DNA of 64,000 nt from Rhizopus arrhizus (taxonomy: Eukaryota; Mucoromycota; Mucoromycetes; Mucorales; Rhizopodaceae), in contig JAKZZE010000022.1 in NCBI GenBank assembly GCA_024220505.1, positions 310,001 to 374,000 on the forward strand, read 5' to 3'. Under the pieces are notes generated by a model that was given only the letters and a program-made list of their open reading frames with translations, had not been told where the DNA came from and searched no databases. A program made the translations under genes and the position numbers. Positions 46,250 to 57,065 of this stretch are shown here, in pieces; position 1 is the first letter of the stretch; each line of letters begins with the position of its first letter.

Positions 46250-48417
46250 GGGGTGGAATCCCGACGATCAGTAAATTGGATAGGATGCATGGATCAGAGA
46301 GATAGCCCATTAGGGAAAAAGCTTACAGACGAGGCTCGCATGTGTTGGTTAGGGATGGACCAATGGATAAAAGAATGGAGTGAAAAACGATGTCGAGAAC
46401 AAACGGCACTCCATCATAAATGAACTGCCAGTGAGATTTCTATATACCTAGTAGTGTACAGCCAATAATACTACCATTATTAATCAGTGCCAAAAGCTGA
46501 CGAGGAAAACGTAGATCGTAAAAGGCTTGTAGAATTATTTGCGAATTAACTACGCAACCAAAATAAAGAACACATATCCGTGTCCACTCTTGAAATTTGG
46601 CGGGACAGGAAACAAAGAAATGTCCTGGGTCTTCAGCGATTGTTGGTTGATCACAGAGACGGCAGAAAGAGGGAAAAAATTCAGTTACAATTTTGTGAAC
46701 AAGAGCAGCACATGGCAACTTTAGGTGGAGTAGGCGATACCAAGGGTTACGAGCTGCCAATGGAACTAGCTGATCCCAAAAAGAGCGCCAAAAAGAGGCA
46801 GGACGGGTATGCACTACAGAGGAAGAGGGAAAAGAACGCAAAATACGGGTGCGACAAACTCGACGAAAAAGTTTTGGATAAACTATTTGTGTCTGTGTGT
46901 CAATGAATTCTATCAATAAACTTCCCAGGAGTGAGTCAAAGCAATCATCAGCGCCATTCAGTGGCGGACAGGATGCGGATGGAAGGCAATGGAGCGCAAA
47001 AAAAGGTATCAATGAAACCGCACCAGAGCTGATCCAACACATAAGCTTGTTTACACGATAACATCCAATCATAACAGGCTGAGGATCCATGGTCGACGCC
47101 TTTGGGCGAAGATACATAAGTAAGTCGTCAAAAACAAAAGCGTCAGAAACCAAAAGGGAATCAAAAGATCGTTGCTCTGCTATTGAAATGGCAAGCGACC
47201 AGGATATTACCGCTGGCAGAGGAAGCGTTAAAGAGAGGTGAAGTGGCACAGGATTAGGTTGACCAAATGTCGCTTTAAGAGCCATTGAGACTGCTGAAGG
47301 GTCAAGTAGGGCGTCAAAAGCCTTGAACAAGGTAGAGCAGATACTTGGCTTAGAAGAATCGAGACGGCCACGACGCACAGGAGGGAAAAAGAAGGGCGAT
47401 TGATGGCAAGCAGAACCACAGATGATGCACTAGCTATGTGAGCCGCAATTCATTGAGAAACCACTGTAGGTGGGGACGTATGCTGTAACAAGGGGGTTAA
47501 CCAACAAAATTGGAGCGCCAATTGTTGAACATACGGATCCAGAATGCCTAGTCCGTCTTTTGTAAAAGGTAGACAAAGTATATCGAACGAAACAGGAGGA
47601 AAAATTCGAAACATGAGGAATTCACGACATATTCTACGGATACTTCCAAGTGTGCGTTGGCTCACCCATGAGACTCGTAAAACAGGCCACAGGGTTGACA
47701 AAATCAAGGTGTTGAGCACCGTAGCTCGGCCATGGAAAGACAGGCTGCGTTGTTTGTGGATGTCACAGGCGCGAGCAATTTTGTTAATCATTTGGTCTCG
47801 GAAAAATTGATGTTGTGTCGTAGAATGGACAAGGGGATATCCAAGGTAAGTCAAGGGTTCGATAGACCGGCGATCATGCCGTTTAGTAATACCATGAGTG
47901 GCTAAAACTGGGGGCCAATGAGGATGAGGTAAACCAGATACCGAGAAAGCAATGGTTTTACCGAAATTCATTTTGGCATTAGACGCCAAATTGTAGCAAC
48001 GAATTAGCTGCTGTGTCGCTTCAAGGTCTGATGGTTCCCGCAGGAAATGAAGCAGATCATCCACATAGGCCAGGGCTTTCAGTGGTTGGATGGCGGACGG
48101 AATATGGAGAGGATCACGAACAGTCGGAAGAGAAAGACTTGAAAGGCTAAAGCCACGAATGGTAGGAGAATCAGTAATAGGCTTTACTAATGGCTCTAGT
48201 ACGAAGTTGAATAAGAGAGGACTAATAGAGTCCCCTTGTCACAGGCCACGTCCAAGGGAGATCGGAAGGGTAAGATACCCATTAGTGTTAACACACATGG
48301 AAGTACTATAAAACAAGCTTGTGATAGTGGAAGTAAACTTACTGGGAAAACCATAACAATTTAGGAAAGTCTGAAGATAGGTTGGGTGAACCCGATCGTA
48401 GGCTTTTTCTTTTTGAG
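46250..48417 (-). pseudogene. LINE ORF2 fragment (reverse transcriptase to C-terminus), decayed
   Basis: Homologous to the intact LINE at 57-62 kb. It starts within the RT palm at EKAYDRVHP (about 48400), continues with GDSISPLLFN (a stop precedes it at about 48240), the catalytic box LAYVDDLL (YADD changed to YVDD, about 48055), LASNAKMNFGKTIAFSVSG, LTYLGYPLV and a thumb/connection region, then a C-terminal zinc-type motif CRLCDQPTIAEDPGHFFVSCP (about 46590-46660). It ends near 46260 with QFIYDGVPF, matching QFLFHDTPF in the intact copy. A TGA at about 47448 and a one-base loss in an A-run at 47386-47390 break the frame. The endonuclease and 5' half are missing. Confidence 0.85.
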
Positions 48418-48897
48418 ACTGAACTTTATTTAAGACAATCTTAATTGTTCAAAAGAAATCATTACAAAGTCTACTATTTATATTCTTCTATCAGTTGGCG
48501 GGTAAATGAGTAATTATGAGCGTAGATCCAATAATTGACATGTTTGATTGAAGAATGATCACTGAATGGGTTATGAAAATTTTTAATTCATTGTTTTTAT
48601 AGATCTTATTGTTCTTTAAATGATCTGAGAGATTTGTACCGTCTTCATTGAGAGAAAAGATATATTTATATGAAATGCCTCCAGTCAGATCAAAGTTGAC
48701 TAGGTACCTGATCCATTATTATCCATTTACAGAGATGATGAATAGTAAAGATCATGATTTATTTATTGTTCATGTTTACTTTATAGAATGAATCTAATAG
48801 TGATAGTTTTATATAAAAAGAAGAAGAATATATTTTATTTGATAAAGATTTAAATTATTATCTTTTATCAATTTTAATATACTTCTTTTAGTTGTGA
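48418..48897. other. 480-bp AT-rich insert between two LINE fragments
   Basis: It replaces the expected ORF1 3' half and ORF2 5' half of the LINE whose parts flank it. No coding frame is seen. It opens after CTTTTTGAGACTGAAC and closes at TTGTGATTATTCAATG. It may be an LTR or MITE insertion combined with a deletion, but no terminal repeat or target duplication could be demonstrated. Confidence 0.4.
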
Positions 48898-49640
48898 TTA
48901 TTCAATGTCCATTATGATCAGACGCTGTTCTACAACATTGGCGTCCCTAATAATTCCAGCATCACGTATAACACCACAATTGCTGAGTGTAGCAGTCAAT
49001 CCGGCCAGCAGTTCTTTAGGTCGGGGCCAAGGAAGTCCCCGAAGATTTATTTTTTTGATAATAGAACCGGGCGTGAGGCTCACAGCGGAGCGAATGATAA
49101 TATGTCCATTATCAAACTGAAAACCCTTAGCAATTACCTCATTCTTATTTTCCTCATCGTCGAAATTAATTTCGAGATAGCGATTAGCACTAGACTTGTG
49201 GATCAATTGACTCACAAAATTTTAAAATTGATAAAAAAGTGAGTTTGTATAAAGTACGCTCAGACTCTTTATAGGTAGTCAAATCAAAGAAAAGTGAGCC
49301 AGGAGATTGTGACACTCCCCAATAAACAATATCAATAACTACGGGAACTGCATCCTGAGAGATTTCTGATGATGAATTAGTAGAAGGTGACAGAGATGGC
49401 ACAATCGGTACATGTACTAAACTTTCTTGAATTTTAGTTGCAAGTCGGTGCACTTTAGAGTACGGCACGGACTTGGGTTGTTTGGCATTTGACTGGGAGC
49501 TCGCTGATGGGCTGGAAGGAGCTGAGGTACCACTTTTGTCACGTGGCTTATTTGCAGAATGCGAAACATGACTCTAAGGAAGAATCTCTTTAAACTGAGA
49601 TAAAAGGGAGATATTCGAGTATAAAGTCGCCTAGTCATTG
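48898..49640 (-). pseudogene. LINE ORF1 fragment (RNA-binding region)
   Basis: Three overlapping minus-strand frames, read through two shifts, give RLYTRISPFYLS, then a P/S-rich part (VHVPIVPSLSPSTNSSSEIS) and then FDNGHIIIRSAVSLTPG with KKINLRGLPWPRPKELLAGL. The last part aligns with TFENDAAKLLSCRALDP and LRLSNLPFLKEEILKEKL of the ORF1 at 55.8-56.5 kb and with the FNFSGVPMESPVETRD region of the intact ORF1, i.e. an RRM-like fold. The zinc knuckles are lost at the left end. It probably belonged to the same LINE as 46250-48417. Confidence 0.65.
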
Positions 49641-50413
49641 GCAGGAAGAGATATCACAAGAAATAAAGCAGAAGAGTAGTTTTTAGTAATAATAAAGATT
49701 CTCTTTTATTGATTATAATTAAGTTGTATTTATATTATTTGTGAAAGACTATATCAGAAGGTTCGTTAAGAGATTTAGCATACTGGAAGCTTTCAGGAAA
49801 GAATACTTCTTTCCTAGATTTTGATTGGTTAAGATATAAGTTCAGATTCTAGTTGCGACACGCTCTTGACAAAACAACCATATATTTCAACCATCACGAT
49901 TTTTTTGATGACTTAATTACTTAATAGAAGGCTTTTTTGTTACACTCCTTTTTTAGTTAATTCATTTCAGATGCTTCACCAGAAGGTAAGTCTTCTGGTA
50001 CTGACACATTGATTGCTTCTTTACTCTTTTTGTTTTACGGTGCTCAGATATGAAGTATCGCATTTCCTTTGACAACAAACAAGCTTCCAATGCCTTTTTG
50101 GACATATGGGAAACAGCGGTAGCATGTATCTTACTATTTATCATATCAATTGGATCAAATATCAGACTCAAGTTAGCAATATCGGAATATCAAGCGTCAA
50201 ATTCCATTTCGTCTGCAAACTGGGATACTGGCCAAAGGTTCATAGCATATTTAGGAGTGCTTTTTTGAACAAAAAGGTACTAAAAGAATGTTGATAGATG
50301 AAGAGGACAACGTTTTAAATGTTGTTGTCAGTAAAAGTATGTAAGGTAATTGATAAATCAAAAACATGCATCGAGGCGTGGCTGCTGCAATATATGGTTG
50401 TTTAAGAAAGTCC
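49641..50413. other. Island spacer without identifiable gene
   Basis: AT-rich. A 69-codon minus-strand frame (50171-49962) has weak coding character and no homology that I recognise. Nothing else is supported. Confidence 0.4.
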
Positions 50414-50594
50414 CTTTAAACATGATTTATATTCAATTTATAAGAAATCAGAGTAGTGAATGCTTTACAAAAATTTATTACAGACTTTTCTCTATTATTT
50501 GGCTATAACCAACTCCACTCCTTTAACTCAATACAAGTTGTTTTCATATAGCTCCTGATGCAATGGCACATGAATGAAAAATAAATCAACTTAA
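50414..50594 (+). repeat. 181-bp dispersed direct repeat, copy A
   Basis: Starts CTTTAAACATGATT and ends AAATAAATCAACTTAA. Matches 55300-55480 in the same orientation with only about a dozen differences and equal length. Homology stops abruptly at both ends. No terminal inverted repeat or clear target duplication was found. It lies just upstream of the decayed gene at 50.6 kb. Confidence 0.85.
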
Positions 50595-50629
50595 AAATAC
50601 AAAGAAGGTTTGTTAAAATGCAACACGTA

Positions 50630-51666
50630 ACTTGAATACTAGTAATACTAAAGCTTTTGTAGAAATTGCAGATGAGCAAAAGATCGTCAGTTGGGAGAAG
50701 TTTGTTCTCGACATGAAAGACTTTATAATTAGCAAGTAAGACGACAAGCCACTTATAGCATGTAAAGGCGATCGGAAAAGACGCTTCAAAAGTTCTTTGA
50801 AACTTCTTGAACGCAAATTTGGCAGCAGTGTAGATGATAGCTGGGAAGGAGCTATAAACTCTGTCTTGAGGAATTCATGTAGAAAATCAAAAATAATCTG
50901 CTGGCACCACCCGTTCTGACCATATGATTACAGATGAAGAAAAAAAATCTTTAATTGATATTTTAAATTGTGTGAAGAATTGTGACAAGTGGGTTTTATC
51001 AATAGAAAAAGTCGTCCAGGATGTCTTTAAAGAAGTTATCACAAATTCAGTATTTGAATACCCAGCCCATTCGTTTATTTTGGATCTAAGTGATCCTTTA
51101 TGGAAAAAGTACTTCACAAAAGCTGAGATTTATGAATTGATGTGCTTCAAGGCTATGACCATCAAATCCATTCCTCAGTTATTGCAAGAATACTTGGATT
51201 CATATAACAGGCCAAAGACCGCAGATGATATTAGAAGACATGCCTTTACGCATTTTTTGAACAATGAACAATTTGGCAAAAATGGGTGCAACAAAATGTT
51301 ATTTCTGTTGTTGATTTATTCCAATTTGAAAGTACTTTACATTTGAACGAATATTCAGAAGCATACGCCTTGCATATAGTATGGCAATTTGTTAATGATA
51401 GTAGAAACTTGGAGTTGGAAGAAAGAAATCCAAGAAAAGCTACTGGTGCTAAGCTTGATATTCTCTTCAAGCATGGATATAATGAACTCGGCTCTTGTGA
51501 GATTGGAAGAGACCAAGTGACAGAATTTGATGATAAATACTTAAATGATGGTTGTTTCAAACTTCTTAAGACTTTAAGAGACATGTTTTCAAGTTTGGCA
51601 AGAAAAAAAAGAAAAGAGTATCCAAGATGGAAAAAGTATCCAAGATCCAAAAAGTACCGGAGGTAG
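50630..51666 (+). pseudogene. Decayed gene of an unrecognised protein family
   Basis: Plus-strand coding remnants in order: TKAFVEIADEQKIVSWEKFV and KFGSSVDDSWEGAINSVLRN (50640-50870, with a TAA between), then a frame from 50924 (DEEKKSLIDILNCVKNCDKW, ILDLSDPLWKKYFTKAEIYE), and from about 51283 a shifted frame (QQNVISVVDLFQFESTLHLN, RKATGAKLDILFKHGYNELG) that ends in a lysine/arginine-rich tail. The shift at 51278-51282 is healed by one extra A. An acceptor-like ATTACAG precedes the 50924 exon. The KLDILFKHGYNELGSCEIG stretch looks like a structured domain, perhaps nuclease-like, but I cannot name it. Probably a dead member of a multi-copy family. Confidence 0.55.
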
Positions 51667-51757
51667 GAACGTGCTCTCATTAGCTGAACAGCCATTTTTT
51701 CAAAGTTGGCATCCTTTTTTTGTCTTTCTGTGGTTTTTTGATTGCGTATTTTTTGCT

Positions 51758-53804
51758 ATGACAACAGACGAATTGCAATGCAATGAGTGTGGTGTTTGGT
51801 TCCTGGACAGGGTTGGACTCAAAAACCACAAAACTGCACTTCATATGAATGAAATTCTTGTTGGAGAAAGTAAGTTTCCTGTTTATTGTCATTGCATACA
51901 TTCATTTCTAATGGATTTTGAAAAGTAAACAATTGGTGAAACGAACCGAAGAGGGTTTCCTTTGTCCTGTTTGTGAAAAGCATTTCTTGTTAACAAATAG
52001 TTATCGACAGCACTTGGCTCGCGAAGGACTATCTGCGACCATCCCACGGACAAGAAACATTGGCGATAACTCTGACGAACAACAACCAGCCATAATCTCT
52101 GAAGCCAATCATGACAATGTGAAAATCTCGCCAACGAACAAAGCTTCGCAGCACATTCCACCGGTAAATTTGGAACTGGAAAATGTTTTTGCAGCACCGC
52201 GAAAACGGAAGATTTAGTGTCTCTGAGATATTTGCAGATAATAAAGTAAGAAATAGAAAGAAAATAGTACTTGAAAACTAGTGAATGAGTCTCTATGTAA
52301 CCTCTTTATTAGATTTCAAGACGAGAGAGAAAACCCATTTAATCAAACTACGCCTTTATATAGAAAATGGAATTATTCAGGGACGGAAGTGAGTTCAAGG
52401 TCAACTTTAGTATTGAGCTTGAACAATATAAATATTGTATATGGTTAATGTTGTAAATGAGACTTAGAGAATATGTAATAAGTAATATTATGTGTTCAGT
52501 ACTTGTTATTTCTTATGTAAGATTTGAGTAATCTCATACGAATAATAAGCATTTAATGAGGTAAATACGACAGTCTCCGACGCCATCCTCGATTCTTGCT
52601 GTTCATTGTTTGCTGATTACGACACGAAAAACCTCAAGATTTCGCTCTCCAAGGCTGGGCAATGGAAAACTATTGCATACGATTGCGGTGATAGGGGATT
52701 TGGGTTTATGACATGCCAAGAAACTACAGCAATCATGTTACAGTCTAATTCACCGGTTGGTGTGTGGAAAAGCCCTCTTCCTGTTCAAGATGTGCAGATT
52801 ACTTCCAGTACGCTGACCGATGCCGACTCGTTTATTCATCACGTGAAAACATCAAGGTAAATATCTTTTAAAGGCAAATGGTAAGTCACGAGTATAATAT
52901 CTCTCTTGTGTATTCTCCTTTATAGTAAAGCTGCTAAGCAACTTACAAGAACCCGTCACACTGAATTGACAGAAGAACTATGTAACATTCTGAACCGAGA
53001 TTGGCTTGAATATCCCAGTTACGGTACTGTGGACCACAGATACTGACAGGCACTATACTTATTGAAGGCACGACAGCAATCATCTTGAATACCATTGAGT
53101 CGTACAGCCGCGATTGCCTGACGGATGCTCACCACGAACAATGACAACTAGGATCACTATCATCCTTTCCCGAAAGCCGTGGACTTTATGGTTATTTGAA
53201 TATTTGTTTGCTTAACACAGCAGACGGTCAAAAGCTGGTATTGGGTACTAGAACGTGCAATTTGCTGGTCACACCAAGCTTGCGGCTGGATAAGGAATCG
53301 GTGAACCTTGGACCTTCAACTACACACTTTGCACCATCGGAAAAAACGCGTGTATTTGTTGACTTGGAGTCTATACATTCTGCAAAATCAATGCTGTCAA
53401 ATAAACGACAGACATCAGCGCAAGATATGTCGCTCCTTTATCAAATGAGGCAATTACGCTCGAAATTCCATTCGCTCTCAACGTATACCAAATGTCGCGC
53501 GTCAGCATCGATTACTTCAAGATTGGAATTGCAACCCTCTACAATTTGGATGTTGTCCGACAATGATAGCCCGCAGCATATCCCATCCCAAGACAAGGTT
53601 GATTCCTTCTTGTTTCGCACGACCGCGGTCGCTGTCAATTGTCATGGGAAAGATGCCGTTTTGTCTCGTGACGAAGTGGAATCGGTACGTGCTCTAGTCA
53701 AGAACTCTGACGTTGCGACAATTTTAGAAGGAATCACCGGGTTTTTTTGTCAGCAACCCCATGCCGATCATCAACAATTCCCTATTGAATACCAAACTGA
53801 CTGA
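51758..53804 (+). pseudogene. C2H2 zinc-finger protein gene, decayed and split by a solo LTR
   Basis: Start MTTDELQCNECGVWFLDRVG opens a C2H2 finger (C-x2-C-x12-H-x4-H, 51776-51842). An intron with a GTAAGT donor (about 51870) is followed by a second finger-like block, FLCPVCEKHFLLTNSYRQHL (about 51960-52020), and an S/N-rich part. The frame is cut at 52224 by a solo LTR and resumes as SDAILDSCCSLFADYDTKNL, DVQITSSTLTDADSFIHHVK, TRTRHTELTEELCNILNRDW and, after stops at about 53044 and 53141, GLYGYLNICLLNTADGQKLV to the end at 53804. A one-base gain before the LTR also shifts the frame. I do not recognise the C-terminal part (SIHSAKSMLSNKRQTSAQDM, TTAVAVNCHGKDAVLSRDEV). It may derive from a mobile or expanded gene family. 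Confidence 0.55.
52224..52572. mobile_element. Solo LTR, copy 2 (349 bp), canonical TG..CA ends
   Basis: Runs from TGAGATATTTGCAG to AAATACGACA, with the 5-bp duplication GTCTC on each side (52219-52223 and 52573-52577). It aligns over its full length with 32247-32556; the length difference comes from two short extra segments around 52380-52460. TG..CA ends plus a 5-bp duplication are the signature of an LTR retrotransposon integrase. No internal domain remains. Confidence 0.9.
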
Positions 53805-54079
53805 TCTTACTGCAGCTGTTTCACAAGAAAACAAAAAGGAAACTGAAAAAAGCGAATGCTCTGAAATCCAAGTTTTACAATTAAACCACTTTTTTTCATT
53901 ATGCTTTTTTTTATATAATATTTCTCCGTGTCGCACGGATCTCGTGCCATGCCAGTGTAAGATGATTGCTCTGCAACCAGTTGCAAAATGGTTGTGTATT
54001 ATCAAAATGAGAATTTAAACAGGTGCGGTGAAAAAAAAGCACGTAAATTATGCCATTTTCTCCTTGGTATCGTACCAGA

Positions 54080-55236
54080 TCACACCTCAAAAAACAGTGT
54101 CGTTATTTCCAAGTAAACAACTTGCTTTTTTGAGATGATCACAGACAGTCCTTTGCAGTTTTGTGGTTTTACTTTACTCTTAACAACTGGCCAGAATTGT
54201 TCAATTGGACTGAGCTCAGGAGAATATGAAGGCCGATAAGCACAACGATAGCCTCGGGATGCTATATACTTGGCTATATTTTCAGAAATATGGATAGGTG
54301 CGTTATCCATCACAATGTAGTGGCCCTTTATGTGTGGATACTGATCCATTTCATCCATTGTGTCCTTCAGAAAGCTAATATAATGCCCTATTACAGTCCC
54401 TTTGCTCGTATGTATAATGTTATCACCTTGCTTTCGCTTTTTGTTAGCTGGATGATGCGGAAGTCTGAGACTGCATTTAATCAGGCCTGCAGCAGAAATC
54501 GCACCCAAGATGATCGTTGTTAGTGCTCGTGTTTTGGGCACTTTGACCAGGCCATGCCACATTTCATGTTAATATGAAAGGCAGACTCATCGAGAAACTG
54601 CGTGTTTCTCGTAAAATCCATATCGGTTTTATCCCATTTCCGAATCCAATCCAGACGTCCTTGGTTTTTTTCTTCGCTGTTCCTGTCTACAGATTGAAAC
54701 CGAGCTTTTTTGAGAGTTAGATTGCAGTGTTTTCTTGCAAAATCATACACCATACTCTTGAATACCTGGAGTCCTATAAATGTCTGCCTAAGTTGCTCCA
54801 TTACCTGTTTTTTTAAGATGACTGATGGATTTTCATCAATGCAATCTAAAATGACCTTTTTATGCTCCTCATTGAGTAGATGTGGGCGACCAGTCTTCCG
54901 ATGTTTCGCAAAGATACTATCAGGGTCGTTATTGTACTGCTTAGTCCATCTTTGTGCACGAACGTGGATGCTCAGCCGTTTTGCAGCAGCAGAAGCGCTC
55001 AGACATTTGTCAAGCAATAGCTTGAGTAATCTCAGTTTGTCCTGATCTGTGTACAGCTTATAATTACGCTTAATTGACATTTCTCTCATTGCAACATCGG
55101 TGACTACTTTGACGTCATCTTCTATCTGCATGGCCTGCGTCTCGTTATTTTCCTCTTGATGCAGCTTAGACAAATATTGCGTATGAGAGCTCAATGTTTC
55201 AAGACGATATTGTTCCTCATTGACAATACAATCCAT
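54080..55236 (-). pseudogene. Tc1/mariner DD34E transposase with a single frame break
   Basis: The best-preserved DNA-transposase copy here. It begins MDCIVNEEQYRLETLSSHTQ; helix-turn-helix region SIKRNYKLYTDQDKLRLLKL, CLSASAAAKRLSIHVRAQRW and RKTGRPHLLNEEHKKVILDC; first catalytic aspartate in TQFLDESAFHINM (about 54590). One base is missing from the A-run at 54542-54544 (minus-strand AAA), so the frame moves; the next part has TTIILGAISAAG, DTMDEMDQYPHIKGHYIVMD with the second aspartate, and SYSPELSPIEQFW with the glutamate 34 residues on. The C-terminal ~35 residues (GLSVIISKKQ...) diverge from the relative at 32.8 kb. Terminal inverted repeats were not found. Confidence 0.83.
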
Positions 55237-55299
55237 AGTCTCGGGCCTGCCACATTCATCGACAACACTTTCCTTTCCATCTTGTCGTATCCCAACATA

Positions 55300-55480
55300 C
55301 TTTAAACATGATTCATATTCAATTTATAAGAAATCAGAGTAGTGAATGCTTCACAAAAATTTATTACAGTCTTTTCTCTATTATTCGGTCATAACTAACT
55401 TCACTCCTTTAACTCAATACAAGTTGTTTTCATATAGCTCCTGATGCAATGGCACATGAATGAAAAATAAATCAACTTAA
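55300..55480 (+). repeat. 181-bp dispersed direct repeat, copy B
   Basis: Partner of 50414-50594, same orientation. It sits 64 bp beyond the start codon of the Tc1-type transposase at 55236, on its 5' side. Confidence 0.85.
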
Positions 55481-55802
55481 GAAATAATTATAAACAGTCC
55501 ATTTACATAACCAGGAACAGGTCTTCATACTAGATCCACAGCTGTAATTAATTAAAGTATCTTGAAAAGGATTTAATTAAATCTTCATGAAAATAATATG
55601 TCGATATTTCCAGCATTAATTTCCATTTGAATATCATCCTATGATTCAATGAGTGCTGTGAAGAGAGATTTCAAAACCTCTTGAGTAGATATTAAGATAG
55701 TCCTTCTCAGCTGTTTAGCAAAGTAGAGGAATGAATCCTTGGGTCATCACCAGATTTATTCTAAATAGAACATATACGTTTCGTAATATTCGAAGTGAGA
55801 GG

Positions 55803-56492
55803 TTAGGGAGAGGTGCTAGGCATAGTTATGCCACTAGAAGCTTGGCTCGACTGGATCTCATCTTGATTGACTCTGTCCTGTGGGGCATTAGGAGTTTTCC
55901 TGGCCTTTTTAAATGGCTTATTCTTGCTTTTTACGCACTCAGCAGCAACATGACCACTAGCGCGACAGTTCCAACAAACATAGAATGAACATTTCTTTGG
56001 ACAATCAGGGACGGTATGTCCTTCAGCATGACAGTAGCGACAGTATGTGGGCACGTCACTCCACACAGCATAAAAGCCTTTATATTCTGACTGGTATCAA
56101 GGAAGATGGTAAGAAAGGGGAGCGAATCTGTCATCGTTTTTAGGGACGCTCAGTATAGCATAGCCCGTACCCATATAGGTGCCGGTGTGGGATTTTCGTA
56201 GGATCCCCAAATCAAGAACGGAGCCATAAACTTTCAAACTCATTTTTAATTTTTCCTTAAGAATCTCCTCTTTAAGAAAAGGAAGGTTCGATAGTCGAAG
56301 TCGAACTAAAGGGACAGCTGGATCTAAGGCTCGACAAGATAAAAGCTTAGCTGCATCATTTTCAAAAGTAATGCCATCTTTAAGAATGTGATCGATGGCA
56401 GGATCTAAGGGATCAAATTTGATTTCAGCAATCTTTCGACTGCCTTTTTTAGTAGTTGTGGCTGCCAATTCGTGATGGAAACTGTTTCGCAA
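55803..56492 (-). pseudogene. Older LINE ORF1 with two CCHC zinc knuckles
   Basis: Gag-like RNA-binding protein of a LINE related to, but diverged from, the intact one. RRM-like part (KIAEIKFDPLDPAIDHILKD, VRLRLSNLPFLKEEILKEKL, GSVLDLGILRKSHTGTYMGT) in one frame, then a shifted frame (from about 56110) with two knuckles, CRYCHAEGHTVPDC and CWNCRASGHVAAEC, and a serine-rich tail ending at 55803. Upstream remnants of the same ORF (QIMALIAKQFPSRIG-like, about 56480-56510) continue toward the young LINE insertion. No matching ORF2 lies downstream; the Tc1-type element and repeat B are there instead. Confidence 0.78.
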
Positions 56493-56804
56493 TTAAGGCC
56501 ATAATCTGCACGGGCGATTCAGATCTACCGGTCATGTCCAGGAGGACACTACCTGGAGAACGTCCTGCTCTTCACACTTTAGAGTGAATAACTTTGTCTT
56601 GTTGACTGTTGTGAATGTTGTTTTCGAAAGTAGCATTCATAAGTGATGTTCGCTTCCTAGCCACTACTTGGACCAGGGCATATTTTTCAATTTGGTTAGA
56701 GGCTCTGGTGCCTGTGGTCGCTGTGTGACTGCATTGACCGACTAGTTAGATATTAAATCTGCAAATCAAGTGTGGCTCAGAGAGCTTGTACCACATCGGA
56801 GGCA

Positions 56805-56819
56805 GCAAGAATTATATTA
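56805..56819. repeat. LINE target-site duplication, left copy
   Basis: GCAAGAATTATATTA, identical to 62699-62713, directly adjoining the poly-A end of the element. Confidence 0.93.
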
Positions 56820-57065
56820 TTTTTTTTTTTTTTTTTTAGGGGACAGCACTCATATTGAGTGTCCAATTTATTGAAGCGGAGTTATAGAATTGAAATATGA
56901 ATGGGATTAGTGAAGGAGAAAGAGGGTTGAATAGTAATAATTAATGTGAAAGATTAGAATTTCAGGCAATCATTATTTTTTTTTTTTTCTTTTTTCTTTT
57001 TTCTTTTTTCTTTTTTTTTTTTTTTTTTTTTTTTTTTTGTTAGAGGTCACACATCCTAGAGACTG

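Noticed and set aside
54080..55300. Terminal inverted repeats for the Tc1-type element at 54-55 kb
   Set aside because: CAGTGTCGTTATTT near 54100 looked like an end, but no complementary partner was found on the right side.
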